Source: CAYMAZ01 sp964428185 (GTDB lineage: Bacteria; Bacteroidota; Bacteroidia; Bacteroidales; DTU049). From it: a DNA stretch of 55,921 bases. Made by a program: the position numbers and the translations under genes. The number at the start of each line of letters is the position of its first letter. The stretch's first letter is position 1. Positions 44,678-53,605 of this stretch are shown piece by piece. The DNA lies in assembly GCA_964428185.1 (NCBI GenBank), contig CAYRXH010000008.1:1-55921 (forward strand), read 5' to 3'. Below the pieces are notes generated by a model. It worked only from the letters and a program-made list of their open reading frames with translations. It made no database searches and was not told the origin of the DNA.

Positions 44678-45673
44678 TTGATCCCGTTTTTAGTAAGTGT
44701 CCAGAATGTCGGAATTTCTGATAGTCCGTTCACCCCCGATCCTTCCAGTATGCTTGAAGTTCAGTCAAATAATAGGGGTGTCCTTTTTCCAAGAGTGGCA
44801 CTTAACTCAACTCTTGATGTCACAACCATTACTTCTCCAGCATTAAGTCTGCTGGTGTTTAATACTAATACAATCAATGATGTAGTTCCTGGTTATAATT
44901 ACTGGGATGGAACAAAATGGACCGCATTAATCTCAGGTGGTGGTGGCAGTTCCAATCCTTCATGGGAATTGCTCGGAAATGCCGGTACAAACCCGGTGTC
45001 TAATTATATAGGAACTTCTGATGCAGTTACTTTGAATATTTCAACAAATGCAACCAAGAGAATAGAGATTGCAGATACAGGTTCCATGAGGTTTTATGGA
45101 GATTTTCTAAATCAGGAACTAACCGGAAATACAGTTGCCTGTACAACCAATGTTTCATCACCTGCTCCAGGGGGTGCTGTGGCATCATCAAGTCTTGGAC
45201 TTCCTACAAATATTGGAGGTGTAACAACCCGCAGCAATTCTCAACCGCTGATCACATATAATGATGTTGCTTCAGCATGTATTATAGATGGTACCACTCA
45301 TTCAATTACAATAACCGATAGTTCAGGTGTTGAAAACAGCGGAGTCCTTGTGATGGGTTCTGTTTCTATTCGAACACTCAATCTTGCATCACTTCCCAAT
45401 GCAAACAGGTTTCAGATATGGCTGCAGCGCTCAAATGATAACTTTGTGAACAATGTTGTCAATGTATGGAAAACCGAATCTGCAGTTGCATGTGGTTTAC
45501 CCACTTCAGCACCATATAACATGTCAACTGGGAATACATCAGTGGCCATTATCTACCCCGATCTTAATCTTGCACCGGGAACATACACATACAGGCTTGT
45601 GTTTCAAGGAGGAAATTACGGGACAGGAGGTGCGCAGTCAATTATGAAGCACTTGACAGATCTCTGGTATTAA
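44678..45673 (+). CDS. Secreted fibre-like protein (base module 1, tip type A)
   Basis: The N-terminus QNVGISDSPFTPD...RGVLFPRVAL...WDGTKWT is a common Bacteroidota surface-protein base module, repeated in the next two genes. The remaining ~200 residues form a beta-rich, cysteine-containing tip unlike the other two. Only TTG (44678) opens this frame, in the middle of a hydrophobic stretch. The full signal peptide KKLRKYLIFCVIFYCSTLIPF lies upstream in the same frame without a usable start. A TTG at 44622 would supply MKKK if the A8 run at 44625-44632 contained nine As. The true start is therefore uncertain: either a frameshift or a sequence error. Confidence 0.6.
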   Translation: MIPFLVSVQNVGISDSPFTPDPSSMLEVQSNNRGVLFPRVALNSTLDVTTITSPALSLLVFNTNTINDVVPGYNYWDGTKWTALISGGGGSSNPSWELLGNAGTNPVSNYIGTSDAVTLNISTNATKRIEIADTGSMRFYGDFLNQELTGNTVACTTNVSSPAPGGAVASSSLGLPTNIGGVTTRSNSQPLITYNDVASACIIDGTTHSITITDSSGVENSGVLVMGSVSIRTLNLASLPNANRFQIWLQRSNDNFVNNVVNVWKTESAVACGLPTSAPYNMSTGNTSVAIIYPDLNLAPGTYTYRLVFQGGNYGTGGAQSIMKHLTDLWY

Positions 45674-45763
45674 TGCAGATTAAACGTTAAAAAGCTTAAA
45701 AAACTTACTGAAGTACTTTTAGTTGTAAAAAAAATACTATTTTTACAACAAAAATTACCGCTT

Positions 45764-48106
45764 ATGAAAAGAATTTCACGTTTAATAACTATTTCTGCCG
45801 GGCTTCTTTTATGCTCAATTTTATCATTTTCACAAAATGTTGGCATATCTGAAGCAGCCATTACACCTGATGCTTCGGCCATTCTGGAACTTCGTTCAAC
45901 CATCAGAGGACTACTTGTCCCCAGACTTGCACTGACGCAGACAACTTCAGCTGCACCTGTGACATCACCAGCCACCAGTTTGCTGGTATATAACACTGCA
46001 ACAGTGAATGATGTCACTCCCGGATTTTATTACTGGAGTGGCTCAGCCTGGGTCAGGATTTTATCAGGCACTCTTCCCACAACCGGATGGGCATTGACCG
46101 GAAATGCAGGAACTACTCCAGCAACAAACTTTTTGGGAACAACAGATAATCAACCTCTTGTAATCAGAACGAACAACACTGAACGAATAAGAGTATTATC
46201 CACGGGAAATGTAGGCATAGGAACAACCACACCTGCTACACAACTGCATACCACAGGGACTGTTCGCTTTGCCAATTATCCTTCGGGACCAAACGGAGCA
46301 ATTGTTCGCACAAATGCAAACGGAGATCTTTCAATTACAAATTTCAGCGGGAATGCCACAGATGTCCTTCTTGGCAACGGAACATTTGGGCCGGCTCCAC
46401 CAAGTGCTGCCGGTTGGTTGTTGACAGGAAATACTCTTGCAGGAACAGAATTCATTGGATCTGTGAATAGTCAGCCATTTGTGATGAGAACCAATAATAC
46501 TGAACGTTCAAGAATTCTCAGTGCAGGGAATTTTCTTGTGAATACTTCAATAGCAATTGATCCGACAGATGCGTTTACTGTGGTTGTATCTCCAACCTTT
46601 CCAACTGCAGTTGCTGCTTACGGCAACGGTGGATATCCTGTCTGGGCAGAACAGCAGTCTGGGGCTGCCGATGCTGTGTGGGGTGTTAACACAGCTGCAA
46701 CCGGAGCAGGTGCAGGGTGTGGTCTTGTAGGTGTTTCTTCACAAACAGGTGGTGCCGGAGTTTGGGGTGATGGGGGTACAGTAACCCGTGGTGTGATAGG
46801 TATCAATAATGTAGTAGCCTATGCAGGTGTCCAGGCACAGAATATCAATGCAGGGGGAGATGGGTTATATGCTGTCAATTCAGCGGCCAACGGTGCGGGG
46901 GCAGGCTCTGCAATATATGCAGCCTCAGGACAGACTGGCGGACCAACAATCGGTGCAACCATGCAAAGCACAACAGTGTATTCCAATTCAGCCATTTCAG
47001 GGGTCACCAGTACCAACGGAAACGGAGTGATTGGTGCCAGTTCACTCAATACCGGCACAGGAGTATATGGATTGAATTCTGCTGCAAACGGCACAGCAAT
47101 TGGATTCGGGGGCTTCTTTACAAGCAATCAATCTGGTGGTGCTGCACTTGTAGGATCTTTACAATCTACATCATATTTTGCCAATGCAGCCATCAGTGGA
47201 ATAGCATCTGATTTCATTGCTGCCTCACGTGGTGTTATGGGTGGATGTAATAATGCGACCGGTGTTGGTGTCTGGGGTCAGTCTACCGGAACCACTGCGG
47301 ATGGTGTGTTGGGAATTGTTACTCAGGATGATGCAATAGGACTTAATGGGCAAAATTTAGGTACAAACGGAACAGGATCTTCAGGAGCTGGAAATAATGA
47401 AGGGCCTATGATCCTGACCAATGGTTCAGGTGGTGCTTTCACCGGGTCCACAATTGGTGTCTTTGGGTATGCTGCAGATGTGGCTCTGGATACATGGGGA
47501 GGCTATTTCGAGAACGGTTGGGGTGATTATGCGTATGTTGGTGGTGACAATGCTGGTACAACTTCAAAGATTGTTGGGACAGGAGCGGTATCTACCATCG
47601 TTGACAGACCTGACGGAACAAAGGCTACAATGTACTGCCCAGAAGCACCGGAAATTCTATTTCAGGATAAGGGGCACGGCAGATTGGTTAATGGAAAAGC
47701 AAGTATTCAGCTAGATCCAATCTTTTCCAATAATATTTTTGTGAGTGATGATTATCCCCTTACTGTGTTTATCCAGCTTGAAGGTGATTGTAATGGAGTG
47801 TATGTGACCAACAAAACAGCCTATGGATTTGAAGTTGTTGAACTTCAGGGTGGTCAATCTAATGTTGAGTTTTCATGGCTCGTCATAGCAAACAGAAAGG
47901 ATGAACTTACTGATAATGGTGAAATTAGATCAAAACATGTTGGTGTGAGATTTGCCAATGCACCACTTCCAATGAATAAAAAAGAAGGCAGAAAACATCA
48001 GATTGAAGAACCTCAGCAGTTGAACGAAAATTCACGCCCCGTTGAGAAGCAGGGAGCTGAAGTGTACTCTGTGAAATCAATTAAAAAAGATTCTGAGTCA
48101 AAATAG
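45764..48106 (+). CDS. Large secreted fibre-like protein with glycine-rich repeats
   Basis: This 780-residue protein has a signal peptide ending LSFSQ and the same base module (NVGISEAAITPDASAILEL...WSGSAWVRI). Two WALTGNAG/WLLTGNT...RTNNTER.R units follow, then a long run (about 280-590) of short glycine- and asparagine-rich units of the form GVxGxxxxxGxGVYG, suggesting a beta-helix or triple-beta-spiral shaft. Residues 625-730 form a distinct C-terminal domain (PEILFQDKGHGRLVNGKASIQLDP). No T9SS C-terminal sorting domain is evident; the end is lysine-rich. It is probably a surface or exported fibre. A strong terminator follows. Confidence 0.75.
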   Translation: MKRISRLITISAGLLLCSILSFSQNVGISEAAITPDASAILELRSTIRGLLVPRLALTQTTSAAPVTSPATSLLVYNTATVNDVTPGFYYWSGSAWVRILSGTLPTTGWALTGNAGTTPATNFLGTTDNQPLVIRTNNTERIRVLSTGNVGIGTTTPATQLHTTGTVRFANYPSGPNGAIVRTNANGDLSITNFSGNATDVLLGNGTFGPAPPSAAGWLLTGNTLAGTEFIGSVNSQPFVMRTNNTERSRILSAGNFLVNTSIAIDPTDAFTVVVSPTFPTAVAAYGNGGYPVWAEQQSGAADAVWGVNTAATGAGAGCGLVGVSSQTGGAGVWGDGGTVTRGVIGINNVVAYAGVQAQNINAGGDGLYAVNSAANGAGAGSAIYAASGQTGGPTIGATMQSTTVYSNSAISGVTSTNGNGVIGASSLNTGTGVYGLNSAANGTAIGFGGFFTSNQSGGAALVGSLQSTSYFANAAISGIASDFIAASRGVMGGCNNATGVGVWGQSTGTTADGVLGIVTQDDAIGLNGQNLGTNGTGSSGAGNNEGPMILTNGSGGAFTGSTIGVFGYAADVALDTWGGYFENGWGDYAYVGGDNAGTTSKIVGTGAVSTIVDRPDGTKATMYCPEAPEILFQDKGHGRLVNGKASIQLDPIFSNNIFVSDDYPLTVFIQLEGDCNGVYVTNKTAYGFEVVELQGGQSNVEFSWLVIANRKDELTDNGEIRSKHVGVRFANAPLPMNKKEGRKHQIEEPQQLNENSRPVEKQGAEVYSVKSIKKDSESK
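45875..45957 (+). repeat. 83-bp exact duplicate, copy 1 (fibre base module)
   Basis: It is base-for-base identical to 48356-48438. A second shared block (46085-46147 vs 48566-48628) differs at one position. Both lie in the base-module coding region. Confidence 0.95.
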
Positions 48107-48133
48107 TTTGACATCACTTTTTTTTTCAATGGA

Positions 48134-48180
48134 ACAAACAGAGTGGCTGAAAATTATTCAGCCACTTTGTTTGTTTTTTA
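48134..48180 (+). terminator. Rho-independent terminator after the large fibre gene
   Basis: An 18-bp stem with one G-T pairing (ACAAACAG.../...TTTGTTTGT, loop AATTA) is followed by TTTTTT. It lies 28 bases after the stop codon at 48106. Confidence 0.93.
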
Positions 48181-48190
48181 TAGAAAATTG

Positions 48191-48222
48191 TTGTTTTATA
48201 TTGTAAATTAGTGTTATTTTTG
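48191..48222 (+). promoter_or_regulatory. Promoter of the third fibre-like gene
   Basis: TTG at 48191-48193 and TATTTTTG at 48215-48222 (21-base spacing) form a Bacteroidota-type promoter between the terminator and the ATG at 48245. Confidence 0.55.
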
Positions 48223-48244
48223 CATAAAATTAAAAATAACTCCT

Positions 48245-49321
48245 ATGAAAAAAAGGTATTTTTCGTTTTTGTTGACATTTCTTTTTACAGTCATGTCAAC
48301 TGCAATGATTGCTCAGAATGTGGGAATCTCTGAAGCAACGATTACACCTGATGCCTCGGCCATTCTGGAACTTCGTTCAACCATCAGAGGACTACTTGTC
48401 CCCAGACTTGCACTGACGCAGACAACTTCAGCTGCACCGGTGACATCACCAGCAACAAGCTTGCTGGTCTATAATACAGCAACTGTCAATGATGTCACTC
48501 CCGGCTTTTACTACTGGAGCGGATCTGCCTGGGTTCGTTTGCTTTCAGGAACAATCCCTTCTTCAGGATGGGCATTGACCGGAAATGCAGGAACTACTCC
48601 AGCAACCAACTTTTTGGGAACAACAGATGCACAGGATCTTGTGATTCGCACAAACAATACAGAAAAGATCAGGGTACAGTCAGGTGGAAATGTAGGTGTA
48701 GGTACTTCAGCTCCTTCTCAGAAACTGGATGTGAACGGAGCAATCAGGTTTACCAGTGCGCTGATGCCCAATGGAAACGCAGGAACAAGCGGACAGGTGC
48801 TGGTGTCTCAGGGAGCCGGAGCAGCTCCGGTTTGGCAAGCCCCAAGTTCTATCCCCATGTATGGTAACAATGCACATAGTGTTCAGTTATCAACACTTCA
48901 ATTTACAACCGATCTGGCTAACTGGCAAAATATTCCAGGAATGTCAATTACTTTTACTCCCGTACATACTTCTTTTTATGTGTTTGCTTCATTGTGTGCG
49001 CGTTTGGCTGATAATTCTGGGATGGCTCAATTCGGACAGGCTCTAATACAGGCAAGAATTCTTGTAAATGGAGTAGAGGTTGCCAAAGCAGCAAGTATTA
49101 TAACTGACTATGACCAGGATTACTGGGGTGGAGAGTATGTGGTTACTTCAGGCACAGTTGCTTTTTCAGGTATTAGAGTCAATTCAACCATAGGACTTCC
49201 TACTACCGTTGTGATGCAATGGAAGCCAGTTATATCATGGGCAAGTAGCCCCTGGAGAGTAGAGATTAATCCTACAAGTACTAGTGTTGCAGACCATTGT
49301 GTTTTAACTGTATTTGACTAA
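48245..49321 (+). CDS. Secreted fibre-like protein (base module 3, jelly-roll-like tip)
   Basis: This 358-residue protein has a signal peptide ending MIAQ. Residues 21-150 are nearly identical to those of the 780-residue neighbour, including long exact DNA matches. After a linker SGQVLVSQGAGAAPVWQAP the C-terminal 160 residues form a different domain (IPGMSITFTPVHTSFYVFASLCARLADNS...VVMQWKPVISWASSPWRVEI), with the strand pattern of a C1q/TNF-like or phage receptor-binding tip. Same base, new tip. It has its own promoter. Confidence 0.75.
   Translation: MKKRYFSFLLTFLFTVMSTAMIAQNVGISEATITPDASAILELRSTIRGLLVPRLALTQTTSAAPVTSPATSLLVYNTATVNDVTPGFYYWSGSAWVRLLSGTIPSSGWALTGNAGTTPATNFLGTTDAQDLVIRTNNTEKIRVQSGGNVGVGTSAPSQKLDVNGAIRFTSALMPNGNAGTSGQVLVSQGAGAAPVWQAPSSIPMYGNNAHSVQLSTLQFTTDLANWQNIPGMSITFTPVHTSFYVFASLCARLADNSGMAQFGQALIQARILVNGVEVAKAASIITDYDQDYWGGEYVVTSGTVAFSGIRVNSTIGLPTTVVMQWKPVISWASSPWRVEINPTSTSVADHCVLTVFD
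48356..48438 (+). repeat. 83-bp exact duplicate, copy 2 (fibre base module)
   Basis: Identical to 45875-45957. Synonymous sites elsewhere in the module differ between the genes, so the identity is patchy, as expected for recent gene conversion. Confidence 0.95.
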
Positions 49322-49334
49322 GAAATTTTTTATT

Positions 49335-49631
49335 ATGAAGACAATAGTGATCAGTTTATTTATCTTGTTTGTGGCGAATTCGGTGAGCCTTGCCCAATCT
49401 GCCGTTCATAAGTCAACCGCTCAGAACAGACAAACAGAGTTGCAAAAGGATTCTGTGAAACAACAACCGGCTAACCGTAATGTATATTCCGAATCTGAGG
49501 TTGTTTCTCCCACATTCCGCTATCAGCCTGCTGATTCTACAGGAAAATCTGTCAGGAGTCTTCCCGAACAGGAATTGATTTCCCCCAATATCAGGGTCAA
49601 ACCGAGAAATGAACAGCCCATTCAGAAATAA
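49335..49631 (+). CDS. Small secreted protein with internal repeat
   Basis: This 98-residue protein has a signal peptide ending SLAQ; the mature part is polar, rich in Q, S and E. Two similar units occur, SESEVVSPTFRYQP and PEQELISPNIRVKP, about 30 residues apart. No family recognised. It starts 13 bases after the third fibre-like gene and is followed by a porin-like gene, so it could be a small accessory or linker of that cell-surface set. An upstream in-frame start at 49314 overlaps the previous gene and was rejected. Confidence 0.65.
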   Translation: MKTIVISLFILFVANSVSLAQSAVHKSTAQNRQTELQKDSVKQQPANRNVYSESEVVSPTFRYQPADSTGKSVRSLPEQELISPNIRVKPRNEQPIQK

Positions 49632-49693
49632 GGTTTTCTGAATAACATTTTGTATTGGTTTTTTTTCGAAATTTGCTGAAAATCAATTCAGCT

Positions 49694-50542
49694 ATGAAAC
49701 ATTTTATTCAAGTTACAGCAATATTCGGTTGTATGCTCTTTTCTTTATCCGGTCATACACAGATTTCTGCTGGCCTCGTGGCAGGAACAAATTTAAGCCG
49801 TCTTGATGATTTCAGCATTGAAAAAGAAATGCTTCGACCAGGAGTATATGGCGGTTTATACGGGGACTATAAATTCAATAACTGGCTAAGTGCTGGTCTT
49901 GAAATTGCATGGTCTGAAAAGAGTATCAGTTATTACAACTCACAAACCTATTCATCTATTGAACGGATTCAGGAGCAATTGCAGCTGATGTATCCGGGAT
50001 ATCCCGATATTACTGATCTGATTACTGAAATGATCGGATTTACCGGAATGACATTTAATGATTCTGTTTACGAAAGCAATAAAGGATTGGTGACTTTCAG
50101 ATCAATTGAAGCACCTATAATTGCAAAACTTCATTACAACAATTTTATTTTTGAAACAGGACCTTATGTTTCATACCTGATTGCTGCAAAAACAGAAAAT
50201 ACCTTTCTGCAGGATTGTCCAATGTTTCAAACAATTCCACCATCAAATTTCGACACCATTGAATTTCTTCCCATGCTCATCAATTTGTCTTTACCTGCTC
50301 TCAATAATCCACAGACTGAAACATCAACATCCATGTCAAAATTTGCAAGTCTCGATTATGGATTTGTTGCTGGAGTCAAATATCAACCGGATGATTTTCT
50401 GACTATAAGCATCCGTTATACCCACGGAATTGCTGAAAATCTTAGTCCCAATTTGCCTTCTTTACGCACTCATTCTGTCTTTCTGTTTTCAGTAACCTAT
50501 AACCTTTTTGGCAAAGTCATACAAAAACCGATGATTCAATGA
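49694..50542 (+). CDS. Porin-family outer membrane beta-barrel protein (PorT-like)
   Basis: This 282-residue protein has a signal peptide ending SGHTQ. The first strand ISAGLVAGTNLSRL and the phrase GLYGDYKFNNWLSAGLEIAWSEKS resemble OMP_b-brl_2/PorT-type barrels. The C-terminal strands (KFASLDYGFVAGVKYQPDDFLTISIRYTHG ... VFLFSVTYNLFG) complete a barrel. Length fits 8-10 strands with one long loop. The ATG at 49694 is used because the signal peptide begins there. It may export or anchor the fibre proteins, but that is inference from location. Confidence 0.78.
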   Translation: MKHFIQVTAIFGCMLFSLSGHTQISAGLVAGTNLSRLDDFSIEKEMLRPGVYGGLYGDYKFNNWLSAGLEIAWSEKSISYYNSQTYSSIERIQEQLQLMYPGYPDITDLITEMIGFTGMTFNDSVYESNKGLVTFRSIEAPIIAKLHYNNFIFETGPYVSYLIAAKTENTFLQDCPMFQTIPPSNFDTIEFLPMLINLSLPALNNPQTETSTSMSKFASLDYGFVAGVKYQPDDFLTISIRYTHGIAENLSPNLPSLRTHSVFLFSVTYNLFGKVIQKPMIQ

Positions 50543-50629
50543 GATAATTGTTAATTGTGATTGGCGATTTGTGTGTGTTATATGCTGAATTGAGATTTTC
50601 TTTTACATCATTGAATTAACATTTTTTTT

Positions 50630-51250
50630 TTAAAACAAATACACCAGTTTTTTGGTTTCAAAGAATTTTTCTTTAAATAATTCACTGAGGTTATAGATTT
50701 TGTAGTTCATGCAGACAGCTTTCATTTCCTCTTTAAAATCACCTCCTTTGAGATACAATATGCCATTGGGGAAGGCATTGCAATGATTTTTTGAAATCTT
50801 ATTTCTGATCAGTTTGACAAAATCGGGCAGGGCAGTAACAGCACGTCCTGTTATGAAATCAAAATCCTCCCTTATGTTCTCTGCTCGTTCTGCAATGCAT
50901 CTGACATTTTTAAGATTCAAATGGTCTGCCACATCTTCAGCAACTTTTATCTTTTTACCTATGGAATCGTTGAGCACAAACTCGCAATGAGGCAAGCAAA
51001 TTGCAAGTGGAATGCCAGGAAAGCCACCGCCGGTTCCTACGTCCAGTATTCGGGTGCCTTCAGAAAAATTAAAGTGCTTCAGAATTGACAACGAGTGCAA
51101 CACATGGTTCACATAGAAATTTTCAAAATCCTTCCGTGAGATCACATTGATCATGCTGTTCCATACTTCATACAGTGAATACAAAGACTCTATTTGCTGA
51201 ATCTGTTCATCCTTTAATTCAGGAAAATAGTTCAGGATTTGTTCACTCAT
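50630..51250 (-). CDS. rsmG: 16S rRNA (guanine-527-N7)-methyltransferase RsmG
   Basis: RsmG (206 aa) methylates G527 of 16S rRNA with SAM; loss causes low-level streptomycin resistance. The signature ILDVGTGGGFPGIPLAI (SAM loop) and VEF-type acidic strand CEFVLNDSIGKK, plus FITGRAVTALP, are intact. Length is normal. It stands alone, 167 bases after the mutase large-subunit gene. Confidence 0.95.
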   Translation of the reverse strand: MSEQILNYFPELKDEQIQQIESLYSLYEVWNSMINVISRKDFENFYVNHVLHSLSILKHFNFSEGTRILDVGTGGGFPGIPLAICLPHCEFVLNDSIGKKIKVAEDVADHLNLKNVRCIAERAENIREDFDFITGRAVTALPDFVKLIRNKISKNHCNAFPNGILYLKGGDFKEEMKAVCMNYKIYNLSELFKEKFFETKKLVYLF

Positions 51251-51385
51251 ATTATTTTAAAACTTAATACTACTGCTTACCGATTATATAATTCTTCAAT
51301 CTTCAAATCTACAAGGGTATAGGGCACTCTATTAATATTGAATATTGAATGTAGAATGACGAAGTTTTATACCAGTCATTAACCA

Positions 51386-51427
51386 CTAATTACCAATTAC
51401 ATACAATCATTTAATCTTCAAATCTTT
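51386..51427. repeat. Dispersed AT-rich intergenic repeat, copy B
   Basis: It starts CTAATTACCA and ends TTCAAATCTTT, like copy A at 24015-24057. It overlaps the stop codon of the mutase large-subunit gene. The adjacent 51330-51385 is further low-complexity sequence (ATTGAATATTGAATG). Confidence 0.5.
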
Positions 51428-53571
51428 CTCATTTCAATCAAAATATCAAGCATTTTTATTGCAGCTTCAGAAATAACTGTTCCGGGTCCAAAAATTGCTG
51501 ATGCACCGGCTTTGAAGAGAAAATCATAGTCTTGAGGAGGAATCACACCACCCACAATAACAATAATATCCTGACGTCCAAGTTTTTTCAATTCAGCAAT
51601 GACCTGTGGAACAAGCGTTTTATGACCTGCGGCAAGAGATGATACACCGAGAATATGCACATCATTTTCCACAGCTTGTTTAGCAGTTTCGGCAGGAGTC
51701 TGAAACAAAGGTCCAATGTCCACATCAAAACCCATGTCTGCATAGCCGGTGGCAACAACTTTGGCACCACGGTCGTGACCATCCTGTCCCATTTTGGCAA
51801 TCATAATTCTAGGACGACGTCCTTCAAGTTCGGCAAGCTGGTCTGCCATCTGGCAGGCTTTCTTAAAAGATTCACTGTCGCCTGATTCTGAGGAGTAAAC
51901 TCCTGAAATTGATCGTATCACTGCTTTGTACCTCCCAAAAACTGTTTCACATGCCATTGAAATCTCACCCAAGGTTGCACGTTTACGTGCTGCTTCAATT
52001 GAAAGTTCCAGCAAATTGCCTTCACCTGTTTCACAGGCTCGCGTGATGGCCTTGAGGGTATGCTTCACATCGTCATTGTTCCTGTGAGCCTTGAGTTTTG
52101 CAAGTCGTTTCAACTGTGCTTCGCGCACTGCAGTGTTATCAACTTCCAGAATTTCAATGGGGTCTTCTTTTTCAAGTTTATATTTATTCACTCCGATGAT
52201 GTGATCTCTGCCACTGTCAATTCGTGCCTGTTTGCGGGCAGCGGCTTCCTCAATTCTCATCTTTGGTATTCCTGTTTCTATGGCTTTGGACATGCCACCA
52301 AGTTCTTCTACTTCCTCAATGAGTTTCCAGGCGTTGTGCGCCAGCTGATGAGTGAGATATTCCACATAATATGAGCCTGCCCATGGATCAATGGACCGGC
52401 AGATATCTGTTTCTTCCTGCAGATATATCTGAGTATTTCTTGCAATACGTGCCGAAAAGTCAGATGGCAATGCTATGGCTTCGTCCAGTGCGTTGGTATG
52501 GAGAGACTGTGTGTGTCCCAAAGCGGCTGCAAGAGCTTCAACACAAGTGCGGGCCACGTTGTTGAAGGGATCCTGTTCTGTCAGACTCCATCCTGATGTC
52601 TGGCAGTGTGCGCGCAAGGCCATGGATTTAGGATTCTTCGGATTGAACTGTTTTACAATTTTTGCCCACAGCATACGTGCTGCCCTGAGTTTTGCAATTT
52701 CCATAAAATGGTTCATGCCAACGCCCCAGAAAAATGACAAACGGGGTGCAAAACTATCAACAGGGATGCCGGCAGCAATTCCTGTACGGATGTATTCCAT
52801 TCCGTCTGCCAGTGTATATGCCATTTCAATATCGGCTGTTGCACCTGCTTCCTGCATATGGTATCCGCTGATGGAAATAGAATTGAATTTGGGCATATAT
52901 TTCGAAGTGAATTCAAAAATATCAGCAATGATCTTCATTGAAGGACCAGGAGGATAGATATAGGTGTTGCGAACCATGAACTCCTTCAGAATATCATTCT
53001 GAATAGTGCCGCTGAGCTGTTCATAGGTGGCACCTTGTTCAAGTGCGGTCACAATATAAAACGCCAGAACCGGTAAAACAGCTCCATTCATGGTCATGGA
53101 AACAGAAATCTTGTCAAGGGGAATCTGGTCAAACAGAATTTTCATGTCGAGAATGGAGTCAATAGCCACACCGGCTTTCCCAACATCACCAACAACACGT
53201 TCATGATCAGAGTCATAGCCTCTGTGTGTGGCAAGATCAAAAGCAACAGACAATCCCTTTTGACCTGCGGCCAGATTTCTTCTGTAAAAGGCATTTGATT
53301 CTTCTGCAGTTGAAAAACCCGCATACTGACGAATTGTCCAAGGTTTGTTCACATACATGGAAGAATAGGGACCACGAAGAAATGGAGGTAGTCCGGCTGC
53401 ATAGTTCAGATGCTCCATTCCAAGAAGATCCTCTTTGCCGTATAGTTTTTTTACCTGAATTTTTTCTGCCGTTTCATACACTGGCTGGTCAGGGGTTTGC
53501 TTTGCCCAATCCGAATAGTTTCTGTTAGGTTTTATGGATTTAAAATTGATTGTTTCAAATTTTGCGCGCAT
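51418..53571 (-). CDS. Methylmalonyl-CoA mutase, large (alpha) subunit
   Basis: This 717-residue B12 enzyme interconverts succinyl-CoA and (R)-methylmalonyl-CoA. The N-terminal TIM barrel (about 60-550) includes PFLRGPYSSMYVNKPWTIRQYAGF (CoA-binding) and the GYHMQEAGATADIEMAYTLADG core. The C-terminal cobalamin domain has the ligand motif DGHDRGAK with partners VSSLAAGH and VGGVIPPQDY. It starts 34 bases after the small-subunit stop on the minus strand. In Bacteroidota this pair serves the succinate-propionate route. The last codons overlap a dispersed repeat, so the very C-terminus (MRKI) may have been altered. Confidence 0.96.
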   Translation of the reverse strand: MRAKFETINFKSIKPNRNYSDWAKQTPDQPVYETAEKIQVKKLYGKEDLLGMEHLNYAAGLPPFLRGPYSSMYVNKPWTIRQYAGFSTAEESNAFYRRNLAAGQKGLSVAFDLATHRGYDSDHERVVGDVGKAGVAIDSILDMKILFDQIPLDKISVSMTMNGAVLPVLAFYIVTALEQGATYEQLSGTIQNDILKEFMVRNTYIYPPGPSMKIIADIFEFTSKYMPKFNSISISGYHMQEAGATADIEMAYTLADGMEYIRTGIAAGIPVDSFAPRLSFFWGVGMNHFMEIAKLRAARMLWAKIVKQFNPKNPKSMALRAHCQTSGWSLTEQDPFNNVARTCVEALAAALGHTQSLHTNALDEAIALPSDFSARIARNTQIYLQEETDICRSIDPWAGSYYVEYLTHQLAHNAWKLIEEVEELGGMSKAIETGIPKMRIEEAAARKQARIDSGRDHIIGVNKYKLEKEDPIEILEVDNTAVREAQLKRLAKLKAHRNNDDVKHTLKAITRACETGEGNLLELSIEAARKRATLGEISMACETVFGRYKAVIRSISGVYSSESGDSESFKKACQMADQLAELEGRRPRIMIAKMGQDGHDRGAKVVATGYADMGFDVDIGPLFQTPAETAKQAVENDVHILGVSSLAAGHKTLVPQVIAELKKLGRQDIIVIVGGVIPPQDYDFLFKAGASAIFGPGTVISEAAIKMLDILIEMRKI

Positions 53572-53605
53572 GATTTTTAGAAATTTGAGTAGTACAAAAT
53601 AGTTA

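Noticed and set aside
46819..47127. Proline/alanine-rich minus-strand frames inside the large fibre gene
   Set aside because: They are antisense shadows of glycine-rich repeats, with no independent start signals.
45764..48106. Repeats of the fibre gene as a CRISPR-like array
   Set aside because: The units are variable, in frame and coding; there are no constant repeats with unique spacers and no cas genes in the window.
51251..51417. Possible small RNA or tRNA between rsmG and the mutase genes
   Set aside because: Only low-complexity AT-rich sequence is seen, without a cloverleaf or a stable GC stem. No tRNA or rRNA was recognised anywhere in the window.
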